DNA of 43,590 nucleotides, taken from the NCBI GenBank assembly GCA_964526295.1, contig CAZGKW010000037.1, positions 1 through 43,590 on the forward strand, in the 5' to 3' direction. Position 1 is the stretch's first letter; each line of letters opens with the position of its first letter. Origin of the DNA: CAZGKW01 sp964526295. Its GTDB lineage: Bacteria; Planctomycetota; Phycisphaerae; FEN-1346. Below, in pieces: positions 8,352-15,983 of the stretch. The notes beneath the pieces were generated by a model. That model saw nothing but the letters and a program-made list of their open reading frames with translations, searched no databases and was not told where the DNA came from. A program made the translations under genes and the position numbers.

Positions 8352-10523
8352 TCACTCGACGACCACGACCTCCGTGCCGCGGGGGAGCTTGCCCTCGATC
8401 TCGATCTCCAGGCACCCGTCGGTCAGGCCCACGTCGCACCAGGGCACCCGCATGCGTTTCCAGTCGGCCAGGGCCACCAGCGGCAGCCGCAAGGGCGCCC
8501 GGACCGGGCTCAGGCCCACCCGCTTCTCCTTCCGGTCGTAGCAGAACCCCAGGGCGGCGAAAAGGACCCCGATGCTCGTGATCCCCCGCGGGTAGTAGCA
8601 CAGGTTGTTGCCGCCGTAGGTGTCGATGAAGCCCGGGGCGTGGGGCCCGGAGTTCTCCCACACCTCGAAAGCCCAGTACCGGTCGGCCTCGTCCAGCAGG
8701 TCCACGCCCAGGTACGCCGCACAGTAGTCCCGCCACAGGTTCTGGCTGATCCAGACGTTCGAGCGGTCGGTGCTGGAGTGGGTGCATCCGAACGGGATGA
8801 GGGCCTCGCCGGCGGCCGCGGCGACGTCCTGGCGCAGCCGCTCCGGGTCCATGTCGATGTTCCGGCCGACGAGCGACGGGTAGAGCATGCCGTTGGCGGT
8901 GTAGATGGAGTAGGCGTCCCAGCCGGCCAGCTCGCCCTTGGGGATGGGCTTCTTCGTGAGCCAGTCGGTGCCCCCCTCGGTCGTCCGGTCGAGGCAGACG
9001 GCGTAGTGATCGCCCAGCCAGCCTTCGCGGTCGAGGGTGCGGCGTATCTTGCGGACGCGTTTGATCCACCGCATGGCGACCCGGTCGTCGCCCATCTCGT
9101 GGGCCATCTCGGCGGCCATCTGGAGCGCCGCCAGGCCCTTGACGCCAAGGTACGTCTGCTTTTTGGCGAGTTGGACGGCGGGCGAGGCGTCGTCGATCGT
9201 GTTCGACGTGCCCCGGTCGGGAATGCCGTCGCCGGTGGTGTCGGACCGCTCGATGAACGAGGCGAGCCGCACGACCTGCTTCCAGTAGCGTCGCATCAGG
9301 GCGTCGCGGCCGGTCCACCGCCACAGGGCGTGGAGCATCAGGATGAAGTTCGTGTTCTCCTCGATCTCCATCTCGTGGTCGTAGACCTGGCCGCCCACCC
9401 AGAGGTCCGCCCCGACGTCGTGGCTCATCCACCCGGTGCCGTCGCCGGCGTCCTTCTCGTAGTGGGTCCACTGGGCGAACTGCATCTCCAGCAGCTTCGG
9501 CCACAGGGCGAAGTACAGGAGGCCCAGGTTGTACTCCACGTCGACCGTCGAGTGGTACCGGCAGATACCCTCCCACACGCCGAACCAGTCGCGGCCGGTC
9601 TCGGTCCGCAGCCACCACGTGTTCGACAGGTAGCTCTGGAACGAGAAGGCGATGAGGTCTCGCTGGGCCTTCGACAGGCTGCTCTCGGTGAACAAGGCGT
9701 CGAAGAAGTCGCACCGCTGAAGGATCGCCTCGCGCTCCTTCCGGCCGTAGCGGACGACCGGCCCCAGGCCGCCGAAGTGCTCGGCGTACTTGAAGCGGGC
9801 GTCGTGGCCCTCGACGCTCATGACGGCCCGGTCGTCGACGTAGGCCGCCCACAGGACGGTCGTCTCGACGCGGTCCTCCAGCGGCAGGTCGAACCGGCGC
9901 CGGATGGACCAGCCCTTGACCTTGCCCCGCGGATCGAGCGGCACGAGGGCCTCGCGGACGGCGAACGGGCCCTCGCGCTTCGGGACGGCACGCTCGCTGG
10001 GCCCTTCGCCGAAGGGGCGCGGCTCAAGCGGGGAGACCTCGTAGGAGAACCAGATGCCGCGGCGGCTGCCCTTGGCCTTTCTGGCCCCCGGACGGCGAAG
10101 CTCCAGGACCATCTCGCCCTGCCCCGGCAGCCGTTTCCGGGGGAACGTCCAGTGGAACCACACGATGGGCTCGACCGAGAGCGTGATGTAAAAGAGCGGG
10201 GCGAGGCTTAGCCGCTCGTCCTGCGGATAGAACGGGCTTCGAAGCTCGGCCGTGAAGCGAAGCCCGAGGTCGGGCGCCGTCCCGACGTAGCGGACGCTCG
10301 TCATCGTCAGGTGCTGCTCGGCAAACGGGAACAGCTCCGCCCGCCGCGTCAGGGGGACCGAGTAGGTCGTCCGGCCGACGCGGACGCCGAGCGTAAGCTC
10401 CGCCAGGACGTCCTCGTCGAGGAACCGTCCGAGGGCCGAGTGGCGGACCCGCCGGTTCGGCGCGTCGAGCAGCAGGCTGAACCGCGAACCGAGCGTCGAG
10501 AGGCACGTCGCGTAGGGGTGCAT
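8352..10523 (-). CDS. Clan GH-O glycoside hydrolase, GH52/GH116-like (alpha/alpha)6-barrel
   Basis: This 723-residue protein is probably a retaining beta-glycosidase. The GH52 beta-xylosidase pattern can be followed in order. There is a beta-rich N-terminal domain to about residue 270. Then come an LSKAQRDLIAFSFQSY helix, a WFGVWEG segment with Glu318 at the nucleophile position, WMSHDVGAD at 365-373, and a DGIPDRGTSNTIDD segment. Asp444 or Asp445 is the likely acid/base. Last come a THSSTDRSNVWIS motif and YYPRGITSIGVLF near the C-terminus. The NTIDD-x16-LAAL arrangement also resembles GH116, and GH52 and GH116 share a clan. There is no signal peptide, so it appears to be cytoplasmic. The substrate is unassigned. 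I aligned from memory, so the residue assignments are tentative. Confidence 0.65.
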   Translation of the reverse strand: MHPYATCLSTLGSRFSLLLDAPNRRVRHSALGRFLDEDVLAELTLGVRVGRTTYSVPLTRRAELFPFAEQHLTMTSVRYVGTAPDLGLRFTAELRSPFYPQDERLSLAPLFYITLSVEPIVWFHWTFPRKRLPGQGEMVLELRRPGARKAKGSRRGIWFSYEVSPLEPRPFGEGPSERAVPKREGPFAVREALVPLDPRGKVKGWSIRRRFDLPLEDRVETTVLWAAYVDDRAVMSVEGHDARFKYAEHFGGLGPVVRYGRKEREAILQRCDFFDALFTESSLSKAQRDLIAFSFQSYLSNTWWLRTETGRDWFGVWEGICRYHSTVDVEYNLGLLYFALWPKLLEMQFAQWTHYEKDAGDGTGWMSHDVGADLWVGGQVYDHEMEIEENTNFILMLHALWRWTGRDALMRRYWKQVVRLASFIERSDTTGDGIPDRGTSNTIDDASPAVQLAKKQTYLGVKGLAALQMAAEMAHEMGDDRVAMRWIKRVRKIRRTLDREGWLGDHYAVCLDRTTEGGTDWLTKKPIPKGELAGWDAYSIYTANGMLYPSLVGRNIDMDPERLRQDVAAAAGEALIPFGCTHSSTDRSNVWISQNLWRDYCAAYLGVDLLDEADRYWAFEVWENSGPHAPGFIDTYGGNNLCYYPRGITSIGVLFAALGFCYDRKEKRVGLSPVRAPLRLPLVALADWKRMRVPWCDVGLTDGCLEIEIEGKLPRGTEVVVVE

Positions 10524-10539
10524 GGGGCCTCCGTTTGCC

Positions 10540-10565
10540 GGCCCCCGGTGTGTTCACCGGGGGCC
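10540..10565. repeat. Perfect 11-bp-stem hairpin in the leader of the glycosidase gene
   Basis: GGCCCCCGGTG and CACCGGGGGCC are exact reverse complements separated by a four-base loop. The hairpin ends 17 bases before the minus-strand start at 10523, so it would form in the leader just ahead of the ribosome site. It could hinder translation, or end transcripts arriving from lemA. There is no T-run. Confidence 0.6.
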
Positions 10566-10601
10566 AATACGACAACGCCAGTTCGCCACTTCATTCCGCC
10601 T

Positions 10602-10666
10602 GGCGGCCTTCCCAGGCCGCCAGGAACTCGCTTCAGGCCCGATCGCGGCGGCCTGGGAAGGCCGCC
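10602..10666. repeat. Perfect 20-bp inverted repeat (arms 10602-10621 and 10647-10666)
   Basis: The arm GGCGGCCTTCCCAGGCCGCC recurs as its exact reverse complement after 25 bases. Each arm is itself nearly palindromic (GGCGGCCT/AGGCCGCC). It occupies the 242-bp gap between lemA and the glycosidase. The rest of that gap (10667-10765) shows no gene. Confidence 0.75.
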
Positions 10667-10765
10667 GCGCGGCACGTGGCGTTGTAGGAGTAATCAGCCC
10701 GGCGTGACTACGCGCCGGGCACGCGCGCGGGTTGCCCACGAGTTTACCCGTTGGCGTTTCCGAAG

Positions 10766-11434
10766 TCACGGGATCGGCGGGGCCGGCGGAGGCGTGCCGC
10801 CGCCCGAGCCGCCGAGGTCCACCCGCGGCAGGGCCCGCTCGACGGCCGACTCGACCTCGAAGAACTCGGCCCGCTCGAAGCCGAACATCCCCGCCATGAT
10901 GTTCGTCGGGAACATCTCGCACCGGTTGTTGTAGTCGCGGACGTTGGCGTTATAGAACCGGCGGGCCGCCTGGATGCGGTTCTCCGTCTCGACGAGCTGG
11001 TTCTGAAGGGCCAGGAAGTTCTCGCTGGCCCGAAGCTGCGGGTACCCTTCCGACAGGGCGAACAGGTTCCTGAGGGCCCCCACGAGCATGTTCTCGTCGC
11101 GGGCCTGCTCGGCCGGCGACCCGGTCGAGGCGACCGCCCGGCTCCGGGCCTGGATGACCCGCTCCAGCACTTCCCGCTCGTGCCGGGCGTAGCCCTTGAC
11201 GGTCTCGATGAGGTTCGGGACCAGATCGTACCGTCGCCTCAGCTCCGTGTCGATGCCCGACCAGCTCTCGCGGACGTGGTTCCGCCCGCGGACGAGGCTG
11301 TTGTACATCCCGATCGGGATGAGGATGACCACGAGCAGCAGGACGGCGGCCCCGATGCAGCACGGCAGCGCCGGCAGCATGAACGTCTCCATCCGGGCGA
11401 GGGTCGCAGCCATCATCGTGGGGTCCGACATCAT
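10766..11434 (-). CDS. lemA: LemA family membrane-anchored protein
   Basis: This 222-residue protein has one N-terminal membrane helix (about residues 22-42) and a long helical domain, as in LemA. The family hallmarks are present: YNSLVRGRN at 44-52, then the DLVPNLIETVK segment at 70-80, and further on a VETENRIQAARRFYNANVRDYN stretch. The C-terminus is a Pro/Gly-rich tail. I chose the ATG at 11434, since GGAGG lies six bases upstream. It overlaps the stop of the preceding membrane protein by four bases. LemA often neighbours envelope proteins of unknown function, and its biochemical role is not established. Confidence 0.88.
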   Translation of the reverse strand: MMSDPTMMAATLARMETFMLPALPCCIGAAVLLLVVILIPIGMYNSLVRGRNHVRESWSGIDTELRRRYDLVPNLIETVKGYARHEREVLERVIQARSRAVASTGSPAEQARDENMLVGALRNLFALSEGYPQLRASENFLALQNQLVETENRIQAARRFYNANVRDYNNRCEMFPTNIMAGMFGFERAEFFEVESAVERALPRVDLGGSGGGTPPPAPPIP

Positions 11435-12126
11435 GGCGGTCCTCCCCGGCCGGCCGTCACGCCGCGGGCGTTCCGCACGTAGTCCGGAATGCTCCGGATG
11501 ATGGCCCGGCCGACCTGGAGCAGGCGGCGGTGGTTCTCCACCGGTCCCCGCGTCTCGTAGACCGCCAGCATCGGCCCGTTCATCTCGATGCTCGGGGACG
11601 TGCCGCACCGCAGCAGGTAGTCGATGAGCTGGGCATGGAAGATGTCGTAGGCGAACCGGCGGTCGTCGCACTGGACGTGATAGCGGCGGCTGAACTCGTC
11701 GCTCTCGAAGTCGATGTCGTCGTAGCCCACCCAGGAGGCGACGCGGTCGAAGAGGTGCTCGCCGCGGAGGCGGAGCCGGGCGGCATTGATGGGCAGGCCG
11801 AGCACCACCGCCTGGTAGTGATGGGTCGTCTGGTTCTTCCCGCTGCCGGTTGTGTACTGGTAGTCGAAGGCGGCGGCGGAACGGCCGTCGACGTTCCCGC
11901 TCAGGATGTTCAGGGCCTTCTTGCTATGGCCGCGGCGGAAGAGGTCGAACGTCCCGTATCGCCGGGGCAGGTCCCAGATGTCGTGAGGGAAGAATCGGAC
12001 GCCCATCTCGGCGGCGAGGCGGGCCGCCTTCTGCCGCCGCTTCTTCGCCTGCATGATCCCCACGAGGATCAGCGCCACCACGAGGGCCGCAAAGGCGGGG
12101 AAGACCAGGCACGGGAACATCTCCAT
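11431..12126 (-). CDS. Membrane-anchored protein of unknown function, paralog of the next upstream gene
   Basis: This 231-residue protein has one N-terminal membrane helix (about residues 6-26), a basic stretch (KKRRQK) and a soluble cytoplasmic domain. It shares with 12333-13085 a long conserved core: a YG-x-FDLFRRG motif, a G-x-x-DGR segment, SWVGYDDIDFESDEFSRRYHV, DDRRFAYDIFH and IDYLLR, with IRSIPDYV near the end. I do not recognise a named family with certainty. DUF3137-like proteins are the nearest comparison. GGAGG sits six bases before the ATG. It overlaps lemA and is almost certainly co-transcribed with it. Confidence 0.75.
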   Translation of the reverse strand: MEMFPCLVFPAFAALVVALILVGIMQAKKRRQKAARLAAEMGVRFFPHDIWDLPRRYGTFDLFRRGHSKKALNILSGNVDGRSAAAFDYQYTTGSGKNQTTHHYQAVVLGLPINAARLRLRGEHLFDRVASWVGYDDIDFESDEFSRRYHVQCDDRRFAYDIFHAQLIDYLLRCGTSPSIEMNGPMLAVYETRGPVENHRRLLQVGRAIIRSIPDYVRNARGVTAGRGGPP

Positions 12127-12148
12127 CGATGTCCTCCAGGGTGCGGCC

Positions 12149-12190
12149 CTTCGACCACGGTCCCTTCGGGTCTGGGCCTCAGGGTCGAAG
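12149..12190. terminator. Possible hairpin after the upstream paralog
   Basis: CTTCGACC and GGTCGAAG pair across a 26-base interior that itself holds a small GGTCCC-ttc-GGGTCT pairing. It lies between the two paralogous minus-strand genes. No T-run follows on the minus strand, so a terminator role is only possible. Confidence 0.3.
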
Positions 12191-12332
12191 ACAGGACCGC
12201 CGTGGGCCCGTCGACGGGCGGCCGGATTCTAGAGGCGCCCCGCGCAGCCGGTCAAAGAAAACCGCGCGAGACGCCCTCCTCATCGGCCCATACGCCCGGC
12301 GCGGCCCAGGTATTCACGGCACGGACCGGGCA

Positions 12333-13085
12333 TCAGGCATGGGGCAGCCGCTGCGAGGCGGGGCGGGCGTTGACCACGTAATCCGGGATGCTCGCGATGA
12401 CGCGGCGGCCCACGTCGAGCAGCCGCCGCATCCGGTCGGCCTCCCACGTGCCCGACTCCGTGACCAAGAGCAGCGGCCCGCTCATCTCCAGGTCCGGCGC
12501 GTCGCCGAGCCGCAGCAGGTAGTCGATGAGCCGGACGTGAAAGATGTCGTAGGCGAACCGCCGGTCGTCGCTCCGGACGTGGTAGCGGCGGCTGAACTCG
12601 TCGCTCTCGAAGTCGATGTCGTCGTAGCCGACCCAGGAGGCGAGGCGGTCGAAGGGCCCCTCGGTCCGCATCGCCAGGTGCGGCGCGCCGATCGGCAGCT
12701 CCAGCAGGGCGACGCGATGGTGCCACGTCGTGGTCCGCTTGTCCTTGCCGGTGCCGCTCTCGGTCTCGTATTCGTACTCAAACAGGAGCACCCGCCGCCC
12801 GTCGATGCGGCCGGAGAGGAGATCGGAGGCCTGCCGGTCGCTGCCGCGGCGGAAGAGGTCGAACGCCTGGCCGTATCGCTCGTGAAGACGCCAGGGGTCC
12901 TGTTCGTGGACCTCGAGTCCTATCTCGGCCGCCAGGGCCTTGATCCGGGCCACGCGCTCGGCCCGCCACTTCGGCCCCATGATGATGGCCCGGATGACCA
13001 GGACGAACGCCAGGACGATGATGCCGCCCGCCACGAGGAAGATCAGGCCGCCGAAGATGCCGAACACGATGGGAACGCCGCCCAT
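12333..13085 (-). CDS. Membrane-anchored protein of unknown function, paralog of 11431-12126
   Basis: This 250-residue protein has a longer N-terminal membrane segment (about residues 6-34), followed by the same core as its downstream neighbour: AFDLFRRGS, GRIDGRR, SWVGYDDIDFESDEFSRRYHV, SDDRRFAYDIFH, IDYLLR and ASIPDYVVNAR. The best-conserved block is nearly identical over about 40 residues, whereas the flanks are diverged. I placed the start at 13085 (MGGVPI) because GGAGA lies upstream. An ATG nine codons earlier (13112) is less likely. The function is unknown. The context is a lemA-associated membrane cluster. Confidence 0.72.
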   Translation of the reverse strand: MGGVPIVFGIFGGLIFLVAGGIIVLAFVLVIRAIIMGPKWRAERVARIKALAAEIGLEVHEQDPWRLHERYGQAFDLFRRGSDRQASDLLSGRIDGRRVLLFEYEYETESGTGKDKRTTTWHHRVALLELPIGAPHLAMRTEGPFDRLASWVGYDDIDFESDEFSRRYHVRSDDRRFAYDIFHVRLIDYLLRLGDAPDLEMSGPLLLVTESGTWEADRMRRLLDVGRRVIASIPDYVVNARPASQRLPHA

Positions 13086-13258
13086 GATGCGTCTCCGCTG
13101 GAACGGGCACACTCTACCGGCGCCAGCGACGCATGGCCAGGGCTTTGGGGCGACGCCGCCTCAGACAGGGCGCGGCGGGTGCGGAGGCCCGCCCCGCGAA
13201 TGCTCTTGCGTCCGCAGTACAGGAAAGGGGTGGCCGCAGGACGCCCGCCTCGAGGGGC

Positions 13259-14095
13259 TCAGTAGACCTCCGGCACGAACCGCTGCTCGTGGATCGGCGG
13301 CCGGACGTAGCCGGTCTCCTTCTGGCGCGGCGGCAGCTCGATGGGCTCCGGTGTCAGGTCCTCATAGGGGACCATGCCCAGCAGGTGGGCGATCGTGTTC
13401 AGGCGGGCCCGCCGCTTGTCGTCGGCGTTGACGACATACCACGGGGCCTGCTTGATATCCGTGACGGCGAACATGCGGTCCTTGGCCTTGGAGTACTCGA
13501 CCCACCGGGCCCGAGACTCCAGGTCCATCTCGCTCAGCTTCCACCGTTTCCGCGAATCGTCGAGTCGGGCCTGGAACCGCCGCTCCTGCTCCTCGTCGCC
13601 CACGCTGAACCAGTACTTGATCAGGACGATGCCCGACCGGACGAGCATCCGCTCCAGCTCCGGCACCGACCGGAGGAACTCCTCGTACTGGGCGTCGGTG
13701 CAGTAGCCCATGACCCGCTCGACGCCGGCCCGGTTGTACCAGCTCCGGTCAAACAGGACCATCTCGCCGGCGGCCGGGAGCTGGGCGATGTAGCGCTGGA
13801 AGTACCACTGGGTCTTCTCGCGCTCGGTGGGGACGCCCAAGGCGACGACGCGGCAAATGCGGGGGTTCAGACGCTGGAGGATCCGCTTGATGACGCCGCC
13901 CTTCCCGGCCGCATCGCGGCCCTCGAAGATGACGACGGCCCGGAGGCCCTTGGCGCGGATCCATTCCTGGAGTTTGACGAGCTCGACCTGGAGCCGGGCG
14001 AGCTCCTTCTCGTAGAACTTCCGCTTGAGCTTGCCCTTCTTCGTCGTGGGGACGGGGCCCCTCTTGGGTCCGGCTACGGCGGCCCGCTTCGACAT
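13259..14095 (-). CDS. ppk2: Polyphosphate kinase 2 family protein
   Basis: This 278-residue PPK2-type kinase transfers phosphate between polyphosphate and nucleotides. Walker A is GRDAAGKGG (59-67), and the lid/Walker B region is FDRSWYNRAGVE (115-126). WVEYSKAKDRMF and APWYVVNADDKRRARLN are further family motifs. It is a one-domain form. Whether it prefers ADP/GDP or AMP cannot be read reliably. The N-terminal 25 residues are basic and low complexity. I chose ATG 14095 for the GGAGGG nine bases upstream. ATGs at 14140 and 14179 are possible but lack one. It is divergent from gnd. Confidence 0.88.
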   Translation of the reverse strand: MSKRAAVAGPKRGPVPTTKKGKLKRKFYEKELARLQVELVKLQEWIRAKGLRAVVIFEGRDAAGKGGVIKRILQRLNPRICRVVALGVPTEREKTQWYFQRYIAQLPAAGEMVLFDRSWYNRAGVERVMGYCTDAQYEEFLRSVPELERMLVRSGIVLIKYWFSVGDEEQERRFQARLDDSRKRWKLSEMDLESRARWVEYSKAKDRMFAVTDIKQAPWYVVNADDKRRARLNTIAHLLGMVPYEDLTPEPIELPPRQKETGYVRPPIHEQRFVPEVY

Positions 14096-14418
14096 AAGTC
14101 GCGCCCTCCGTGTGAGGGTCAGGCGTTCGCTCGGAGACATTCCCCTTGAGTGTACGCGCGGCAGGCCCCTCGGGGCCACCTTATGTATCGACCCATCGGC
14201 CGGGCGCGCTCAGGGTTTCAGGGCGGGCCGCGTCCGACCCGTGGCTCGCGCCGGCCAAGCTTGCCCTGAGCCAGGTCGAATGGGCCCGGCGGCTGATACC
14301 GTTTTCGTTGACACCCCCCCACCCCCTTCTGCTAGAATGCCCGCCCTTGTGAGCGGCAGACGGTCGATCCGGGGCGCCGCGAGCGCCCAACGAACCCAGC
14401 ATGCCAGGAGAGTTGACG
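14096..14418. other. 323-bp divergent intergenic region between ppk2 and gnd
   Basis: I see no gene here. The plus-strand half carries the gnd promoter candidate at 14308-14338. The ppk2-proximal half is GC-rich, with no recognisable -10/-35 pair on the minus strand beyond the ribosome site GGAGGG. Confidence 0.5.
14308..14338 (+). promoter_or_regulatory. Candidate promoter of gnd
   Basis: A perfect TTGACA (14308-14313) is followed after 19 bases, mostly C, by TAGAAT (14333-14338). The spacer is longer than the usual 17. The region is otherwise GC-rich, so the pair stands out. It would give a leader of about 75 bases before the gnd ATG. Confidence 0.5.
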
Positions 14419-15849
14419 ATGGCCAAGCAGCAGATCGGACTGACGGGCCTCGCGGTCATGGGCCAGAACCTCGCCCTCAACTTCGAGAGCAAAGGCTTCT
14501 CCGTCGCGGTCCACAACCGCACCACCGAGAAAATGACCGCCTTTATCGAGGAGCGGTGCCAGGGCAAGGACCTCGTCGGCGGCGAGTCGATCGAAGAGTT
14601 CGTCGACCTCCTGGAAAAGCCCCGCAAAATCGTCATCATGGTCAAGGCCGGCAAGCCCGTCGACGCCGTCATCGACCAGCTCCGCCCCCACCTCGACAAG
14701 GGCGACCTCCTCATCGACGCCGGCAACTCCTACTTCCTCGACACCGAGCGGCGCCTCGCCGACCTGGCAGACGACGGCATCCTCTACATCGGGACGGGTG
14801 TCTCCGGCGGCGAGGAAGGCGCCCTCAAAGGCCCCTCCATCATGCCCGGCGGCTCCGAGGACGCCTACGCCCTGGTCAGCGAGGTCCTCGAGGCCGCGGC
14901 CGCCCAGGTCGACGGCCCCTGCTGCACCTACATCGGGCCCCGCGGGGCCGGCCACTACGTCAAGATGGTCCACAACGGCATCGAGTACGGCATGATGCAG
15001 TGCATGGCCGAGGTCTACCACTTCATGTCGACACTGCTCGGCATGGACGCCCCCGCCATGGGCAAGGTCTTCCAGGAGTGGACCGACGCCGAGCTGGGCG
15101 GGTACCTCATGGACATCACGGCCGACCTGCTCACCAAGACCGACCCCGACACGGGGCGGCCCATCGTCGACGTCATCCTCGACAAGGCCGGCCAGAAGGG
15201 AACCGGCAAGTGGACCAGCCAGAACGCGATGGACCTCGGCGTGGCCGTCCCGACCATCGACATGGCCGTCGAGGGGCGGATCCTCTCGGCGTTCAAGGAC
15301 GAGCGGGTGGCCGCCGAGAAGGTCCTCGAAGGGCCGGGCCCCGAGGGCTGTGCGTGCGGCTCGGAATGCAAGGCCGACCCGGAGAAGATGGTCCCGTGGC
15401 TCCGCGACGGCCTCTACACGGCCGTCGTCACGTGCTACGCCCAGGGGTTCGCCCTGATGCGCGAAGCGACCAAGGAGTACGACTACGGCCTCAAGTTCCC
15501 CGAGATCGCCCGCATCTGGAAGGGCGGCTGCATCATCCGCTCGAAGCTGCTCGACCCGATCACCGAGGCGTACCGGAAGACCCCGGACCTCGCGAACCTG
15601 CTCCTGGACGACTTCTTCGCCCAGGTCGTCAACACCAAGACGAAGCAGCTTCGGATGGTGGTCTGCATGGCGGCCGACATGGGCATCCCCGTTCTCGGCC
15701 TCTCGTCGGCGATGAGCTACATCGACTCGTACCGGACGGCCCGCCTGCCGCAGAACCTGACCCAGGCCCAGCGGGACTACTTCGGGGCCCACACCTACGA
15801 GCGAGTCGACAAGGAGGGCTCGTTCCACACCGACTGGCTGAACGCGTGA
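14419..15849 (+). CDS. gnd: 6-phosphogluconate dehydrogenase, decarboxylating
   Basis: This enzyme oxidatively decarboxylates 6-phosphogluconate to ribulose 5-phosphate in the oxidative pentose phosphate pathway. At 476 residues it is the normal long form. The nucleotide-binding start is GLAVMGQNLALN (10-21), and NRTTEK (33-38) favours NADP. The active site includes GVSGGEEGA (128-136), Lys183 in YVKMVHNGIEYGMMQ, and KGTGKWTSQNA (260-270). One oddity is a short Cys cluster at 311, 313 and 317 (GCACGSEC) in the loop before the C-terminal helical domain, where this family usually has no cysteines. I chose the ATG at 14419 because AGGAG lies upstream at 14406-14410. An ATG at 14401 would precede that site. 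Confidence 0.93.
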   Translation: MAKQQIGLTGLAVMGQNLALNFESKGFSVAVHNRTTEKMTAFIEERCQGKDLVGGESIEEFVDLLEKPRKIVIMVKAGKPVDAVIDQLRPHLDKGDLLIDAGNSYFLDTERRLADLADDGILYIGTGVSGGEEGALKGPSIMPGGSEDAYALVSEVLEAAAAQVDGPCCTYIGPRGAGHYVKMVHNGIEYGMMQCMAEVYHFMSTLLGMDAPAMGKVFQEWTDAELGGYLMDITADLLTKTDPDTGRPIVDVILDKAGQKGTGKWTSQNAMDLGVAVPTIDMAVEGRILSAFKDERVAAEKVLEGPGPEGCACGSECKADPEKMVPWLRDGLYTAVVTCYAQGFALMREATKEYDYGLKFPEIARIWKGGCIIRSKLLDPITEAYRKTPDLANLLLDDFFAQVVNTKTKQLRMVVCMAADMGIPVLGLSSAMSYIDSYRTARLPQNLTQAQRDYFGAHTYERVDKEGSFHTDWLNA

Positions 15850-15865
15850 CGACGTTGTGGACCGT

Positions 15866-15972
15866 CGATTTTGGCTTTGCGATTTGAGCGGCCCCGGCCG
15901 TCCGCCCGCCGCTCTCGGGCGGGGCGCGGGTCGGCAGGCGCCGTTCAATCGAAAGTCCCAAATCCAAAATCG
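15866..15972. repeat. Inverted CGATTTTGG / CCAAAATCG pair in the gnd-pdxB gap
   Basis: CGATTTTGG at 15866-15874 and its exact complement CCAAAATCG at 15964-15972 flank a 90-base GC-rich stretch. The surrounding text (AATCGAAAGTCCCAAATCC) resembles the low-complexity A-rich repeat tracts scattered between genes in many planctomycete genomes. It ends 11 bases before the pdxB start. Confidence 0.5.
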
Positions 15973-15983
15973 AAAATGACACC

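Noticed and set aside
8265..10211. Long open frame on the plus strand opposite the glycosidase
   Set aside because: Same reason: the minus-strand frame has clear family motifs, and the plus frame is Val/Pro/Arg-rich nonsense without a domain.
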